Positions 17,366 through 27,500 of a stretch of 64,000 nucleotides of DNA are shown piece after piece. This DNA comes from Nitratidesulfovibrio termitidis HI1. GTDB lineage: Bacteria; Desulfobacterota; Desulfovibrionia; Desulfovibrionales; Desulfovibrionaceae. Position numbers and translations under genes: made by a program. The stretch is from positions 1,486,250 to 1,550,249 of the forward strand of contig NZ_KI632512.1 in the NCBI RefSeq assembly GCF_000504305.1, read 5' to 3'. The notes under the pieces were generated by a model. That model was not told the DNA's origin, did not search any database, and worked only from the letters and a program-made list of their open reading frames with translations. How positions within the stretch are numbered: the stretch's first letter is position 1; every line of letters begins with the position of its first letter.

Positions 17366-20300
17366 TCAGCCCTGTTGCGGTGGTCGCGGTGGTCGCGGTG
17401 GTTGCGGTGATTGCGGTGATTGCGGTGGTCTGGGCGCCTGGGCGGGCGCGCCCGAAAAGCGCGCAGGCCCCGCCGCGCGCACCTGATCGCCGCGCAACGC
17501 GGCAAGTACGGCCTGCTTGGGGCCGTCAGCCACCACCCGGCCATGGTCGAGCACGATCAGCCGGTCCACCAGGTCCAGCATGCTCACCCGGTGGGTGACC
17601 AGAATCAGCGTCTTCTTGTCCAGTATTTCCGCAAGGCGCCGCTTCAGCGCCATTTCCGACGAATTGTCCATGTTGCTGGACGGTTCGTCCAGTATCAAAA
17701 CGTCAGGGTCGTGCAACAGCGAACGGGCCAGGGCCACGGCCTGACGCTGCCCGCCCGAAAGGGCCATGCCCCGCTCGCCCACCGGCATGCCGAAACCCGC
17801 CGGGTGCCCCCGCACGAAGTCGACCACACCGGCGATGGTGGCGGCGCGCAGGATCATCCTGTCGTCGGCGTTGGGCACGCCGATGGCGATGTTGTCGCGC
17901 ACCGAGCCGTAGAACAGGTAGTTGTCCTGGGCAAGGTAGCCCACGCGCGAGCGCAGGTCGGCCATGTCCATCTGGCGGATGTCCACCCCGCCGAAGCGCA
18001 CGGCGCCGTCACGCGGCTGGTACAGGCCGATGGCCAGACGCCCCAGGGTGGATTTGCCCGACCCCATGCGCCCGATGATGCCCACCCGCTCGCCGGGGCG
18101 AATGGTGGCGTTGACGTTCTCCAGCGCCAGCCGTTCCGAGCCCGGGTAGGCGAAGGAGACGCTTTCGAAAACCATGGAATGTTCCAGCGGGCCGAAGTCG
18201 ACATAAGGACGATCTTCGGGCCGCTCGGTGGGCAGGTTCATGAGCATGTCCAGCGACTTCAGGGCCATGCGCGACTGTTGCAACCGCGCCAGCATGGCCG
18301 CCACCTGGCTCAGCGGGGCCATGGCGCGCGAGGCCAGCATGTTGCAGGCGATCAGCCCGCCCATGGTCAGCAGGCCGTCCGAAATGCGGTACACGCCCCA
18401 GATGATCACCGTCACGCTGACCAACTGGGTGAACAGGATGGACATGGTCACCGAGATGTTGGCCAGCCCCTTGGTATGGGCATTGGAGACGGCGCTCATG
18501 CCCACCACCTTTTCCCAGGCGTGCTGCATGCGGCCTTCCGCCAGCGACGACTTTACCGTTTCCAGCCCGTTGATGATCTCCACCAGCAGGGCGTTCTTCT
18601 GCATGCCTTCCTTGTAGCCCGCCTCGGCCACCCGCTGGAACGGCAACTGGAGCAGCATGCCGATGCCCACCACGATGGGCACCGCCAGCATGGGCACCAC
18701 GCCGATGGGGCCGCCGATGAAGCACACGATGAGCACGAACAGCACCAGGAAGGGCAGGTCCACCAGCGCCAGCAGCGTGGTGGAGCCGAAGAACTCGCGC
18801 AGCGATTCGAACTCGCGCAGGTTGTTGGCCAGAGACCCGGTGGAGTCGGGCTTGGCGTCCAGGCGCAGGCTCATCAGCTGGTTCATCAGGCGGCTGGCCA
18901 GCACGATGTCGGCGTTGCGGCCCGCCACGTCCACGAAGTAGCTGCGCAGGTTGCGCAGCAGAAAGTCGAACACGTAGGCGATGCCGATGCCTATGGCCAG
19001 CACCCACAGCGTTTCCGTGGCGCTGTTGGGCACCACGCGGTCATACACGTTCATGAAGAACAGCGGGCTGACGATGGTCAGCAGGTTCACCACCACGCTG
19101 GCGAACAGCACGTGCTTGTAGATGGGCAGGAAGTGCAGCAGCGTATCCCAGAACCAGCGCTTGGCCTTCAGCAGCTTTATCTCGCTGACCCGGCGGTCCA
19201 GCTTGCCTTCCAGCCGGGCGAACATGGCGTAGCCGGTGTATTCCTTGGTCAGTTCGTCCACGGGCACGCTGCGCGGTTCCATGCCCGTTTCGGGAAACAG
19301 CACCTCGGCCTTGTCGCCGTTCAGGCCCAGCAGCACGCAGGCCTTTTCCTGCCGCAGCAGCAGGATGCATGGCAGCGTCAGCGCGGAGATGCGGTCCAGG
19401 GTGGGGCGGTACACCACGCTGGAGGCCATGCCTGCCGTGCGCGCGGCGCGGATGCAGGCGGAGGGATGCACCGGCCCGTCCGACATGGGCAACCCGGCGA
19501 CGAGAAACCGCGTGGACACGGGCTTGCCGTGCAGGCGGAACAGAAAGGCCATGCATTCGATGAGCGGCGGGGTGTAGTCCACGTCCGCCGGGTCCAGCCC
19601 GCGCATGTCGGGAATGCCGCCCTGCGGCACCGGGGGTTCCAGCGCGGCGTCAAGCTGCGGGCCTTCCAGCGCCGCGGCTGCTGCGGCAGCCGCAGCGCGC
19701 GGGATGGCCGAAGGCGGCGGGGGCGGCACGGGGCGCGGCGCGCCCACGGCGGGGATGGGCTCTTCCCGCGCGAAGGCGGCGGCGCGGTCAGGGTCCGGCG
19801 TCATGACCGCACGCGGCGCCGGGGCGGAAGGTCCGGGCACGGTCCCCTTGGGTGCGCCAGCCGGACCGGAAGCGGGAGCCGCCCCCCCTGGGGCAGCGGG
19901 GCTGGCGGGGCGGGCCGGATTGGCCAAACTGGCCGGATTGGCAGGATTGGTAGGACTGGCCGGATTGGTTGGATTGGTTGGATTGGCAGGACTGGCCGGT
20001 GCCCCCGGTGGGGGGGGGGCAGCCGCCGCAGGCCGGGGATGTTGCCCTGCTTGCCCGGCTTGCGCGGCTTGCCCGGCTTGCCCGGCTTGCGCGGACGGCC
20101 CTGCTTGCACGGACTGCCCTGCTTGCCCTGCTTGCACGGACTGGGCGGTCGTGCTGCCCGCGGGCTTGGCGGGCACATCGGAAATCTTGCCGCCACTCTC
20201 GGCAGGCCGGGCACCGGGTGGCGGGGTGGCGGGCCTGGAGGTTCCAGCCGGAGCAGCCGGACTGGCAGGACTGGCAGAGCCTGCGGCGCCAATCGGCGAA

Positions 20301-20872
20301 GCCGATCCCGCTGGCCTGGCGCCGTCGCTGCCCACCGTCTTGCCGGACTCGCCGTCGCTGCCCGTGCCGGAGCGTCCGGCAAAGCCGTACGAAGGCCTCG
20401 CGGGCCTCTCGCCAGATCTTTCCGAATTCTTTTCCGGGGTCCGCTCGGCAGGTCTGGACGCCGGAGCGTCCGCCGGTTTGCCCGCAGCCCTGTCCGATGC
20501 TTTGTCCGGTGTTTTCTCGGGGTTCCGCTCCGAAAAACGCGACAAGGGGCGCTCCGCAGGCCTTGCCGCATCGGGGCCAGCCGGACGCTGGGACGCCTTG
20601 TCCAACGGGCCGTGAGCCCCCTGGGAACCGGACGTCCCGGGGGTAGCGGGAGAACCGGCGCCGCCTGCGCCGACCGGAGAAGGCCGTTCGCCAGGCCGAG
20701 CCTCCGGCCGCGCCGCGGAAGACGCACCCAAGGTTCCCGAAGGCGAAAGCCCTGCTGCTGGTGAAGACTCTCGACCGGATGTCGCCTTGTCCGGCTCCTT
20801 GCCGGGCTGCGTGGCTTCGGGGCGGGCGGAGGGCGGGGAGGAAGACTTGTCTGACACGGCGGAACCCCTCAT
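17366..20872 (-). CDS. lapB: Type I secretion ABC transporter, LapB/LssB family, with about 430-residue disordered N-terminus
   Basis: 1168 aa from ATG 20872 (MRGSAVSDKSS). A GTG at 20857 has TGAGGGG seven bases before it and may be the real start. Residues 1-430 are Pro/Ala/Gly/Ser-rich with repeats of AGQAGQ, NPTNPANPA and KAS/ERP units. About 431-560 is a C39-like domain without peptidase activity (PLIECMAFLFRLHGKPVS). Transmembrane helices about 590-860; the ATPase has Walker A GRMGSGKST near 935, signature LSGGQRQ, and Walker B VLILDEPSS near 1060. LapB proteins are normally about 720 aa, so the extension is exceptional. It exports large RTX adhesins with LapC. First gene of lapB-lapC-lapG-(HD-GYP). 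Confidence 0.92.
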   Translation of the reverse strand: MRGSAVSDKSSSPPSARPEATQPGKEPDKATSGRESSPAAGLSPSGTLGASSAARPEARPGERPSPVGAGGAGSPATPGTSGSQGAHGPLDKASQRPAGPDAARPAERPLSRFSERNPEKTPDKASDRAAGKPADAPASRPAERTPEKNSERSGERPARPSYGFAGRSGTGSDGESGKTVGSDGARPAGSASPIGAAGSASPASPAAPAGTSRPATPPPGARPAESGGKISDVPAKPAGSTTAQSVQAGQAGQSVQAGPSAQAGQAGQAAQAGQAGQHPRPAAAAPPPPGAPASPANPTNPTNPASPTNPANPASLANPARPASPAAPGGAAPASGPAGAPKGTVPGPSAPAPRAVMTPDPDRAAAFAREEPIPAVGAPRPVPPPPPSAIPRAAAAAAAAALEGPQLDAALEPPVPQGGIPDMRGLDPADVDYTPPLIECMAFLFRLHGKPVSTRFLVAGLPMSDGPVHPSACIRAARTAGMASSVVYRPTLDRISALTLPCILLLRQEKACVLLGLNGDKAEVLFPETGMEPRSVPVDELTKEYTGYAMFARLEGKLDRRVSEIKLLKAKRWFWDTLLHFLPIYKHVLFASVVVNLLTIVSPLFFMNVYDRVVPNSATETLWVLAIGIGIAYVFDFLLRNLRSYFVDVAGRNADIVLASRLMNQLMSLRLDAKPDSTGSLANNLREFESLREFFGSTTLLALVDLPFLVLFVLIVCFIGGPIGVVPMLAVPIVVGIGMLLQLPFQRVAEAGYKEGMQKNALLVEIINGLETVKSSLAEGRMQHAWEKVVGMSAVSNAHTKGLANISVTMSILFTQLVSVTVIIWGVYRISDGLLTMGGLIACNMLASRAMAPLSQVAAMLARLQQSRMALKSLDMLMNLPTERPEDRPYVDFGPLEHSMVFESVSFAYPGSERLALENVNATIRPGERVGIIGRMGSGKSTLGRLAIGLYQPRDGAVRFGGVDIRQMDMADLRSRVGYLAQDNYLFYGSVRDNIAIGVPNADDRMILRAATIAGVVDFVRGHPAGFGMPVGERGMALSGGQRQAVALARSLLHDPDVLILDEPSSNMDNSSEMALKRRLAEILDKKTLILVTHRVSMLDLVDRLIVLDHGRVVADGPKQAVLAALRGDQVRAAGPARFSGAPAQAPRPPQSPQSPQPPRPPRPPQQG

Positions 20873-21552
20873 GAGGTGAATGACCAACGGCGCGGCGAGG
20901 GGACGGCAACTGCCCCCTCTTTCCGGACATTTCATCATATACGCGCGGGCACCCTGCCGCGCAACCGGATTATGGCGGCCTTTCCTGGTCGTTGCACCTG
21001 TTCCGCGCATGACGGCGCCCCGCCATGCGCGGCCACCGCCCCGCCACTCCCGCCGCGCCCTGCCCCTCCCAAAGGATAGGGAATCCCCTGCCGTTCCGCC
21101 GTGCCCCAAGACGGCAGGCCAATCCGGAAAAACCGGATTCTCCGCGCCATTCAACAATCCTGTGCATCGTCTTCACAGTGCGACGTAGGAAAAACCCTAC
21201 CTCACAGCATCATGCATTTCATCATTCCCCCATCAAAAACTGTGCGCCATTACAATATTTCGCAACACGGTCACCGTCCCCGTGGGAATCGCTGCACATT
21301 TCCGTTCACGCAACTGCATGTTTCACCACGTCTCCCCCCATTTTCACTACACTGGCGTACATTTCCTTGCCGAAGTTTACTCAAACGCATATATGCCCAG
21401 AATCGGTCTTCCAGATCTTTCCACTGCATGACGGTGCATCGTGCATCGCCTACGCGAAAACGCGTCTTGGAAGTCCGCCCTGATGACTCCGGGCAGTCGC
21501 ACCTGCCCGCCCAACCTGTGCCCGTACGGCGCGCAGATATCATGAGGTAGCG
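20873..21552. promoter_or_regulatory. Divergent control region between lapB and adhesin 1
   Basis: 680 bp without a credible gene. A perfect hairpin/dyad AATCCGG-N5-CCGGATT is at 21121-21139. A possible plus-strand promoter is TTGCCG (21367-21372), 17 nt, TATATG (21390-21395), giving a leader of about 150 nt for adhesin 1. The stretch 21180-21420 is much more AT-rich than the coding DNA, as expected for a regulatory region. Direct GTGCATC repeats occur at 21430-21445. Confidence 0.5.
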
Positions 21553-24500
21553 ATGACCCGTTCCCCGCAGGGTGCCGCCGGGCGCGGCACCGCCCCCGCC
21601 ACAGAGCCTGTCACGTTGCTCCTGCCCTCTGCCGGGCAGGAGCTTCATTTCGACGCCAACGCCGACTCCCGTTTCGCCCTTGGCTTTCCCACCGATGCCG
21701 CCAGCCTTGACCGCAGCGGCGACGACCTTGTCTTCAGCTTTCCCGATGGCGGCCGCATCGTGCTGTCCGGGTTCTTCGAAGGCAACAACGCCGACCTGCT
21801 GCCGGAATTCAGCCTTCCCGAAGGCGGCACCATTTCCGGCTACGACTTTCTGGCCGCGCTGGAGCCCGACCTGCTGCCCGCCGCCGGTCCGGGTGCGGGC
21901 ACGGGTGCTGCCGGTGGGGGCGTCGGCGACTACAGCGACGACCCCGGCAGCCTCATCGCCGGGGTGGACCGCATGGATCCTTTGTCCCCGTTCTTCTGGA
22001 ACAGCGCCGTGGAACCCACCCTGGACGCCGAAGGCCCCCTGGACACCGCGTCCGGCACGCTGGGCTTCACGCTGCTGCCGGTAAACCCCGACGGCAGCCT
22101 GGCCACCACCCTGGGCGGCTATGAGGACAACCGGCCCGACCAGCACCTGGACCCCACGGGCGGTCCCGAGCAGCCGTTGCAACTTACCGTGGCCTTCACC
22201 CCGGCGGACAACGAGGAACTGACCCAGCTCACCCTCACCGGCTTCCATGAAGGCACCACCATCAGCATCGGCGACCCGTCCTTCGGACCCGGCAGCTTCG
22301 TGGTGACCGGCCCCGGCCAGACCGTCACGCTGACCCCGGCCCAGATCGCCGCGGGCGTTTTCGTACGGCCGCCGGAAGACAGTTCCGCCGACATGAATCT
22401 TTCGGCCACCGCCGACATCCGCGACCCGGATTCCGGCATGACCAACGCCATCTCCGGCACCTTCACGCTGGTCATCGACGCCGTGGCCGACAAGCCCGGC
22501 CTGGAGGCCACGGCGCAGTCCGCCCCGGCTGCCGAGGAAACGCCCGTCACCGTGCATGCCACGGCCACCTTCACCGACCTGGACGGCTCGGAGCGCCACT
22601 ACATCGAAGTGCGCGACATCCCCACCGACTGGGTGCTCACCGGCACCCTGCCGCAAGGCTGGGTGATCGTGGACCCGGTCACCCACCAGCCGGTCACCAC
22701 GCCGCTGCACGCCCTGGGCGAAAACGCCACCTACACCCTGGTCATCGAGGTGACGGACGCCACCACCGCCAGCTACGGCGGCATCAATTCCGGCGACAGC
22801 GCCAGCATCGGCGCGGACCTCACCTTCGACCCGCGCGACTGGTCCGACGAACGCTGGGGCGACGGCACCCCGCGCGAAGGCGATGGCGGCGCCACCCTGA
22901 CCGTGGCCGCCGTGGCGCAGGAAACCGTGACCGATGGCGAACTGACCACCGCCAACAACACTTCCGAAACCACGGACACCGTGGTGGTCTCGCGCACGGA
23001 GGACCACCCGGACATCACGCCGGATGGAACCACCGGCCATGCCCTGACCCTGGTGGCCGATGAATCCGCCGGGTTGCAGCAGTACGGCGGCAAGGGCGAC
23101 GTGGACCCCTCTACACTGTCCGCCCCGGTCAATGCCGTGCTGGCGGGCCTTGACCTGTCCGCCGCCGATGCGCTGTCGGCCACGCGGGGCACCGTGACCT
23201 TCGACCTGCATTCCGACGGCAGCGCAGAGGCGGCTGGCAACCAGGCCACGCCCTCTGCCGTGTCCATCGCCTGGGACGCCACGCAGGCCGTGCCGGAAGG
23301 CACCGTGCTGCGCACCGCATCGGGCGCGGACATCACGCTGACGGTGGATGAAAACGACCCGCACGTGCTCCACGGCGTGTACACCGAGGACGACGTGCAG
23401 CACACCGCCTTCGTGGTGGTCATTGCCGATGCCAACCTTTCCGGCGCGGGCACGGCCACGGTCACCTTCGTGCAGTATGCCCCGCTGGCCCACGGAAACA
23501 CCGGCAACCACAATGAAGGGCAGGAGTTGCCCGCCTTCCGGTTCACCGTCACCGACGACGAGGGCGACACCACCTCGGCCACGGTGCAGGTGACCGTGCA
23601 CGACGACGGCCCCACCGCCAACGCGGACAACAACACCTTCGACGAGGCCACGGTGACCGCCATCGACGGCAACGTGCTGACCGGTGAAAGCTCGCACGGC
23701 ACGGACAGCACGCCCGACGCCTCCGGTACTGATGGCTGGACGGGCAGCGGCGGCCCGGTGACCGGCTTTTCCGTGGTGGTGGGTTCCACCACCTACGGCG
23801 GCCTTGCGCTGGACACCCCGGTGACCATCTACAACCCCGGCAGTTCGGTCCCGGCGGGCACCTTCACCCTGCACGCCGACGGCAGCTACACCTTCACCCG
23901 CGTGCCGGGGCAGGACATTGCCGATTCCTTCACCATGAAGGTTAACTACACGGTCACGGACGGCGATGGCGATTCCGCCTCGTCCTCCCTGACCCTGCAC
24001 CTGAACGCCGCGCCCACCCTGCAACTTTCGCTGACCGGCGATTCGCAGGTGTACGAGGACGCGGCGTACGGAGCGCGCGTGAACCCGGCGGGGGGCGGCA
24101 ACGATGGCTGGAACGCCAGCGGCGACAACAGTCACGACATCGCCACCTACACGGTCAGCTGGGCCTACGCGGGCGGGCGCGCCACCGACGGCACCTTTGC
24201 CGCGGGCTCGTTCAGCTTCGACGTGACCCTGAAGGACGGCTCCGCCAAATTCGACGCCGACACCACCGACAACACCACCATGGCCAACACCGGCGACGTG
24301 ACCTGGGCCGTGGCCGACGGCAACGGCGGGTGGACGGCCATGACCTTCAACCTGACCACCGCCGACGGGCGTGCCGCGCTGGTTGCCGCCCTCAACGCGG
24401 AACTGGCCGAACGCTACGGCAGCAATGCCGAAGGCGAAAGCTACGTGCGCGTCGCATCCGTATCCGCCGACGGCAGGACCCTGACCTTCACCGTGCTGGA

Positions 24501-27500
24501 CGGCTGCCCGCTGGACGACGCACTGCCCGTGCGCGTGGCCGCCATCGACGACAGGCTGGGCGACAACGGCGAAACCTACTCCGTACAGATCGGCAACATC
24601 CACCCGGTGGAAGACACCCCGTCCACCATGGACGTGGTCATCGCCGGGCAGCGCAACCAGTCCACCACCGTGTACGATGAAGGCAACGCGGCGGAAGGCG
24701 ACGGCTTCCGCGTGGGGCTGGAAAGCCCGGTACACGTGCAGGAAAGCGACGGTTCGGCCCAGCTCACCGTGGTGCTCTACGAAAAGGACGGCGACCTGTA
24801 CACGGTGGACGAAGGCCCCGTGCAGAACATCACCGTGTCGCTCAAGTTCGGCGCCACGGGCGACACCGCAGGGGCCGACCAGGACTACTTCACCACCACT
24901 TCGTACACGCTGAAGCCCTCCGACTGGACGTGGAACGCCACGGAAGGGCGCTGGGAAGCCAAGCTGCCGGTGAAGCTGGCCGACGACCGCCTGAGCGAGG
25001 GCAGTGAAAGCTTTACCGTGAAGCTTACCGGCGTGTCCGGGCACGAGGCCGGACTGAACGACGCCAGGACCACCGCCACGGTGACCATCACCGACGACAC
25101 CGCCGCCGGACACGAAGCGAAGCTGGACGGCCCGTCGCTGGAATACTTCGGCCCGGAAACCGTGGTGCGCGAACCCGTGGCCCCTGGCGAATCCGCCGAG
25201 TTCGCGGGCGGCGTCAACACCACCGACACGGTGAACACCGTGGGCTACACCATCATCCTCACGGAAGTTGCCGCGCAGGACGTGGTGGTGTGGCTGAAGC
25301 TGGGATCTGAAGGCCTTGGCACCGACTTCCGCACCGGCACCGGCCTGCACGCGGCGTCGGAAACTTCGGGTCTGCCCGGCTACGCCGACAGGCCCGAAGG
25401 CGCCGACTACTACGTCATCGTCAAGGCGGGCGAGGCATCGGCCCGGTTCACCGTGGACATCCTGCACGACCACGACACCGCCGCGGACGGCCATGGCGTG
25501 GACGCAGGCACGGACACCGTGTCGTGGACCATCGTGGACATGCAGGGCAGCGAGGTGCGCTTCACCCCCGGCGAATCCGGATCCACCAGCACGGAAACCA
25601 TCGCCGACGACATGCACGGCCCGGTGGTCTCCATCACCGAACTGGACGTCACCCAGAACACCGCCGACGCCACCACCACCATCAAGGTGGGCCTGGGCAA
25701 CGACGCCGAAGGCCACGCCACGGCCAACGAGGACGTCACCGTCACTGTGCAGATGGTATACAGCGACGGCAGCGTGCACGAATACACCGTGACCATCCCC
25801 GCCGGGCAGGACATGGGCAGCCTTACCCTGCCCATCCCGCACACCGACTACTACCACGTGCGCGTGGTGGGCGCCGATGGCGGCGAAACCCGCTACGACG
25901 ACGGGTTCCGCTTCGTGGACGTCACCGGCCCCGGCGGTGGCGGCGGCACGGATCATGGCCGCGTCACCCTGGGCCTTGCCGCGCACGACCTGCCGGAAAA
26001 CGCCAGCCACGACGGGGTGAACCAGTCGGTGTACACCGTCACTGGCAGCCTGTCGGACAATTACCGGCCCCTGCAGAACGGCGACGTCAGCTTTACCCTG
26101 AAGACCTTCGACAACAGCGCGCACAGCCCCGACGACTACACGGCGGGCGACGTGACCGTGACCGTGGATTCCGGCCTGATGGTACTGGCCAGGATGTCCG
26201 CCACCGAGAGCTTCTCGGTGGATGTCATGGAGGACGGCACGGCGGTGTTCACCATCCCCGACCTGCAATTCCTGGGGGGGACGCACGCGGTGTCCATCAG
26301 CTTCGCGCCCGACGGCGCGGCGTCCATCGTGGTGGACGGCAAGCCCGCCGACGGGCTCATCGCCACCCTGATCGAAGACCACCTGCTGCACGGCGCGGTG
26401 ACCGTAACCGGCACCACGCCCATCGTGAACGTGGTGGACGACAACCGCGTGGAAGGCGACGAAACCTATTCCGTGGTGCTGTCCAACCTCAGCGGCAACG
26501 CCACCGTGGCCGGTGACGGGCACGGCAGCATGGACACCGCCACCATCATCGACAACGACGCCCCCATGGTGCAGGTTACCATCACCGACCATACCGGCGC
26601 GCAGACGGACACCGCCACCGAAGGCCAGGCCCACCCGCTGACGGTCACGGTCAACCTGGTGGACGCCGACGGGCACGCCCTGGCCCTGGGCGACGGCCCG
26701 GTGACCTTCCAGCTGACCTTCAGCGGCACGGCGGAACAGGGCAAGGACTTCGCGCCCTACACCACCCTGGTCACCATTCCCGACGGCGGTTCCGCCGCTT
26801 CTGTGCAGGTCAGCCTGCCCGACGATTACATCAGCGACGGCAATCGCACGTTCGTCGTGACGGCCACCCCCGTGGCCAACGATCCGTACAACGGCTACCC
26901 CGCCGGGTTCATCGGCAGCGGCAGCAGCGTGGAAGTGACCATCGTCGACCACGTCAACGGGCCGGACGTCACGCTGACGGCGTCCACCACCAGCATCTCG
27001 GAAAACAACGGCACCGCCAGCTTCGGCATTTCCATGGACAAGGCCGTGGAAGAGGACGCCACCTTCACCGTGCGCGTGGACTTTGGCCCGGGCATGACCG
27101 AGGCGGACCTGGCCGGGGTGAAGATAGGCACCGGCACGGTATCCACCGACGGCATCGTCCGAATCTTGGGCGGCCCCGACGGCGCCACCGTGGTGGGCTG
27201 GGAATTCCAGGTCAGCGTGCCCAAGGGCAGCGCGGGGGGCGGGGCCTTCAGCGTGGTGACGCAGAACGACTACCAGACCGAAGGCAAGGAAACCTTCACC
27301 GTGTCGCTGGTGGACAGCCACGGGGGCGAAATCGGCTCCCTTGGCGATGCCCACACGGTCACCGTCAACGACACCCTGGACGGCCCGCAGGTGTATCTGG
27401 ACACCAGGGGCGACTATGGCACGGCGGAAGAAGGCGGCAGCGCGGAACTGCACATCGGCATGACCAAGGCCGCCGTGGCCGACTTCAGCGTCGACCTTAC

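Noticed and set aside
17420-20764. Long plus-strand open frame opposite lapB
   Set aside because: Shadow of lapB with no recognisable motif.
21353-21370. Sigma-54-like promoter (TGGC...TTGC) upstream of adhesin 1
   Set aside because: The GG to GC distance is about three bases too long for a sigma-54 promoter.
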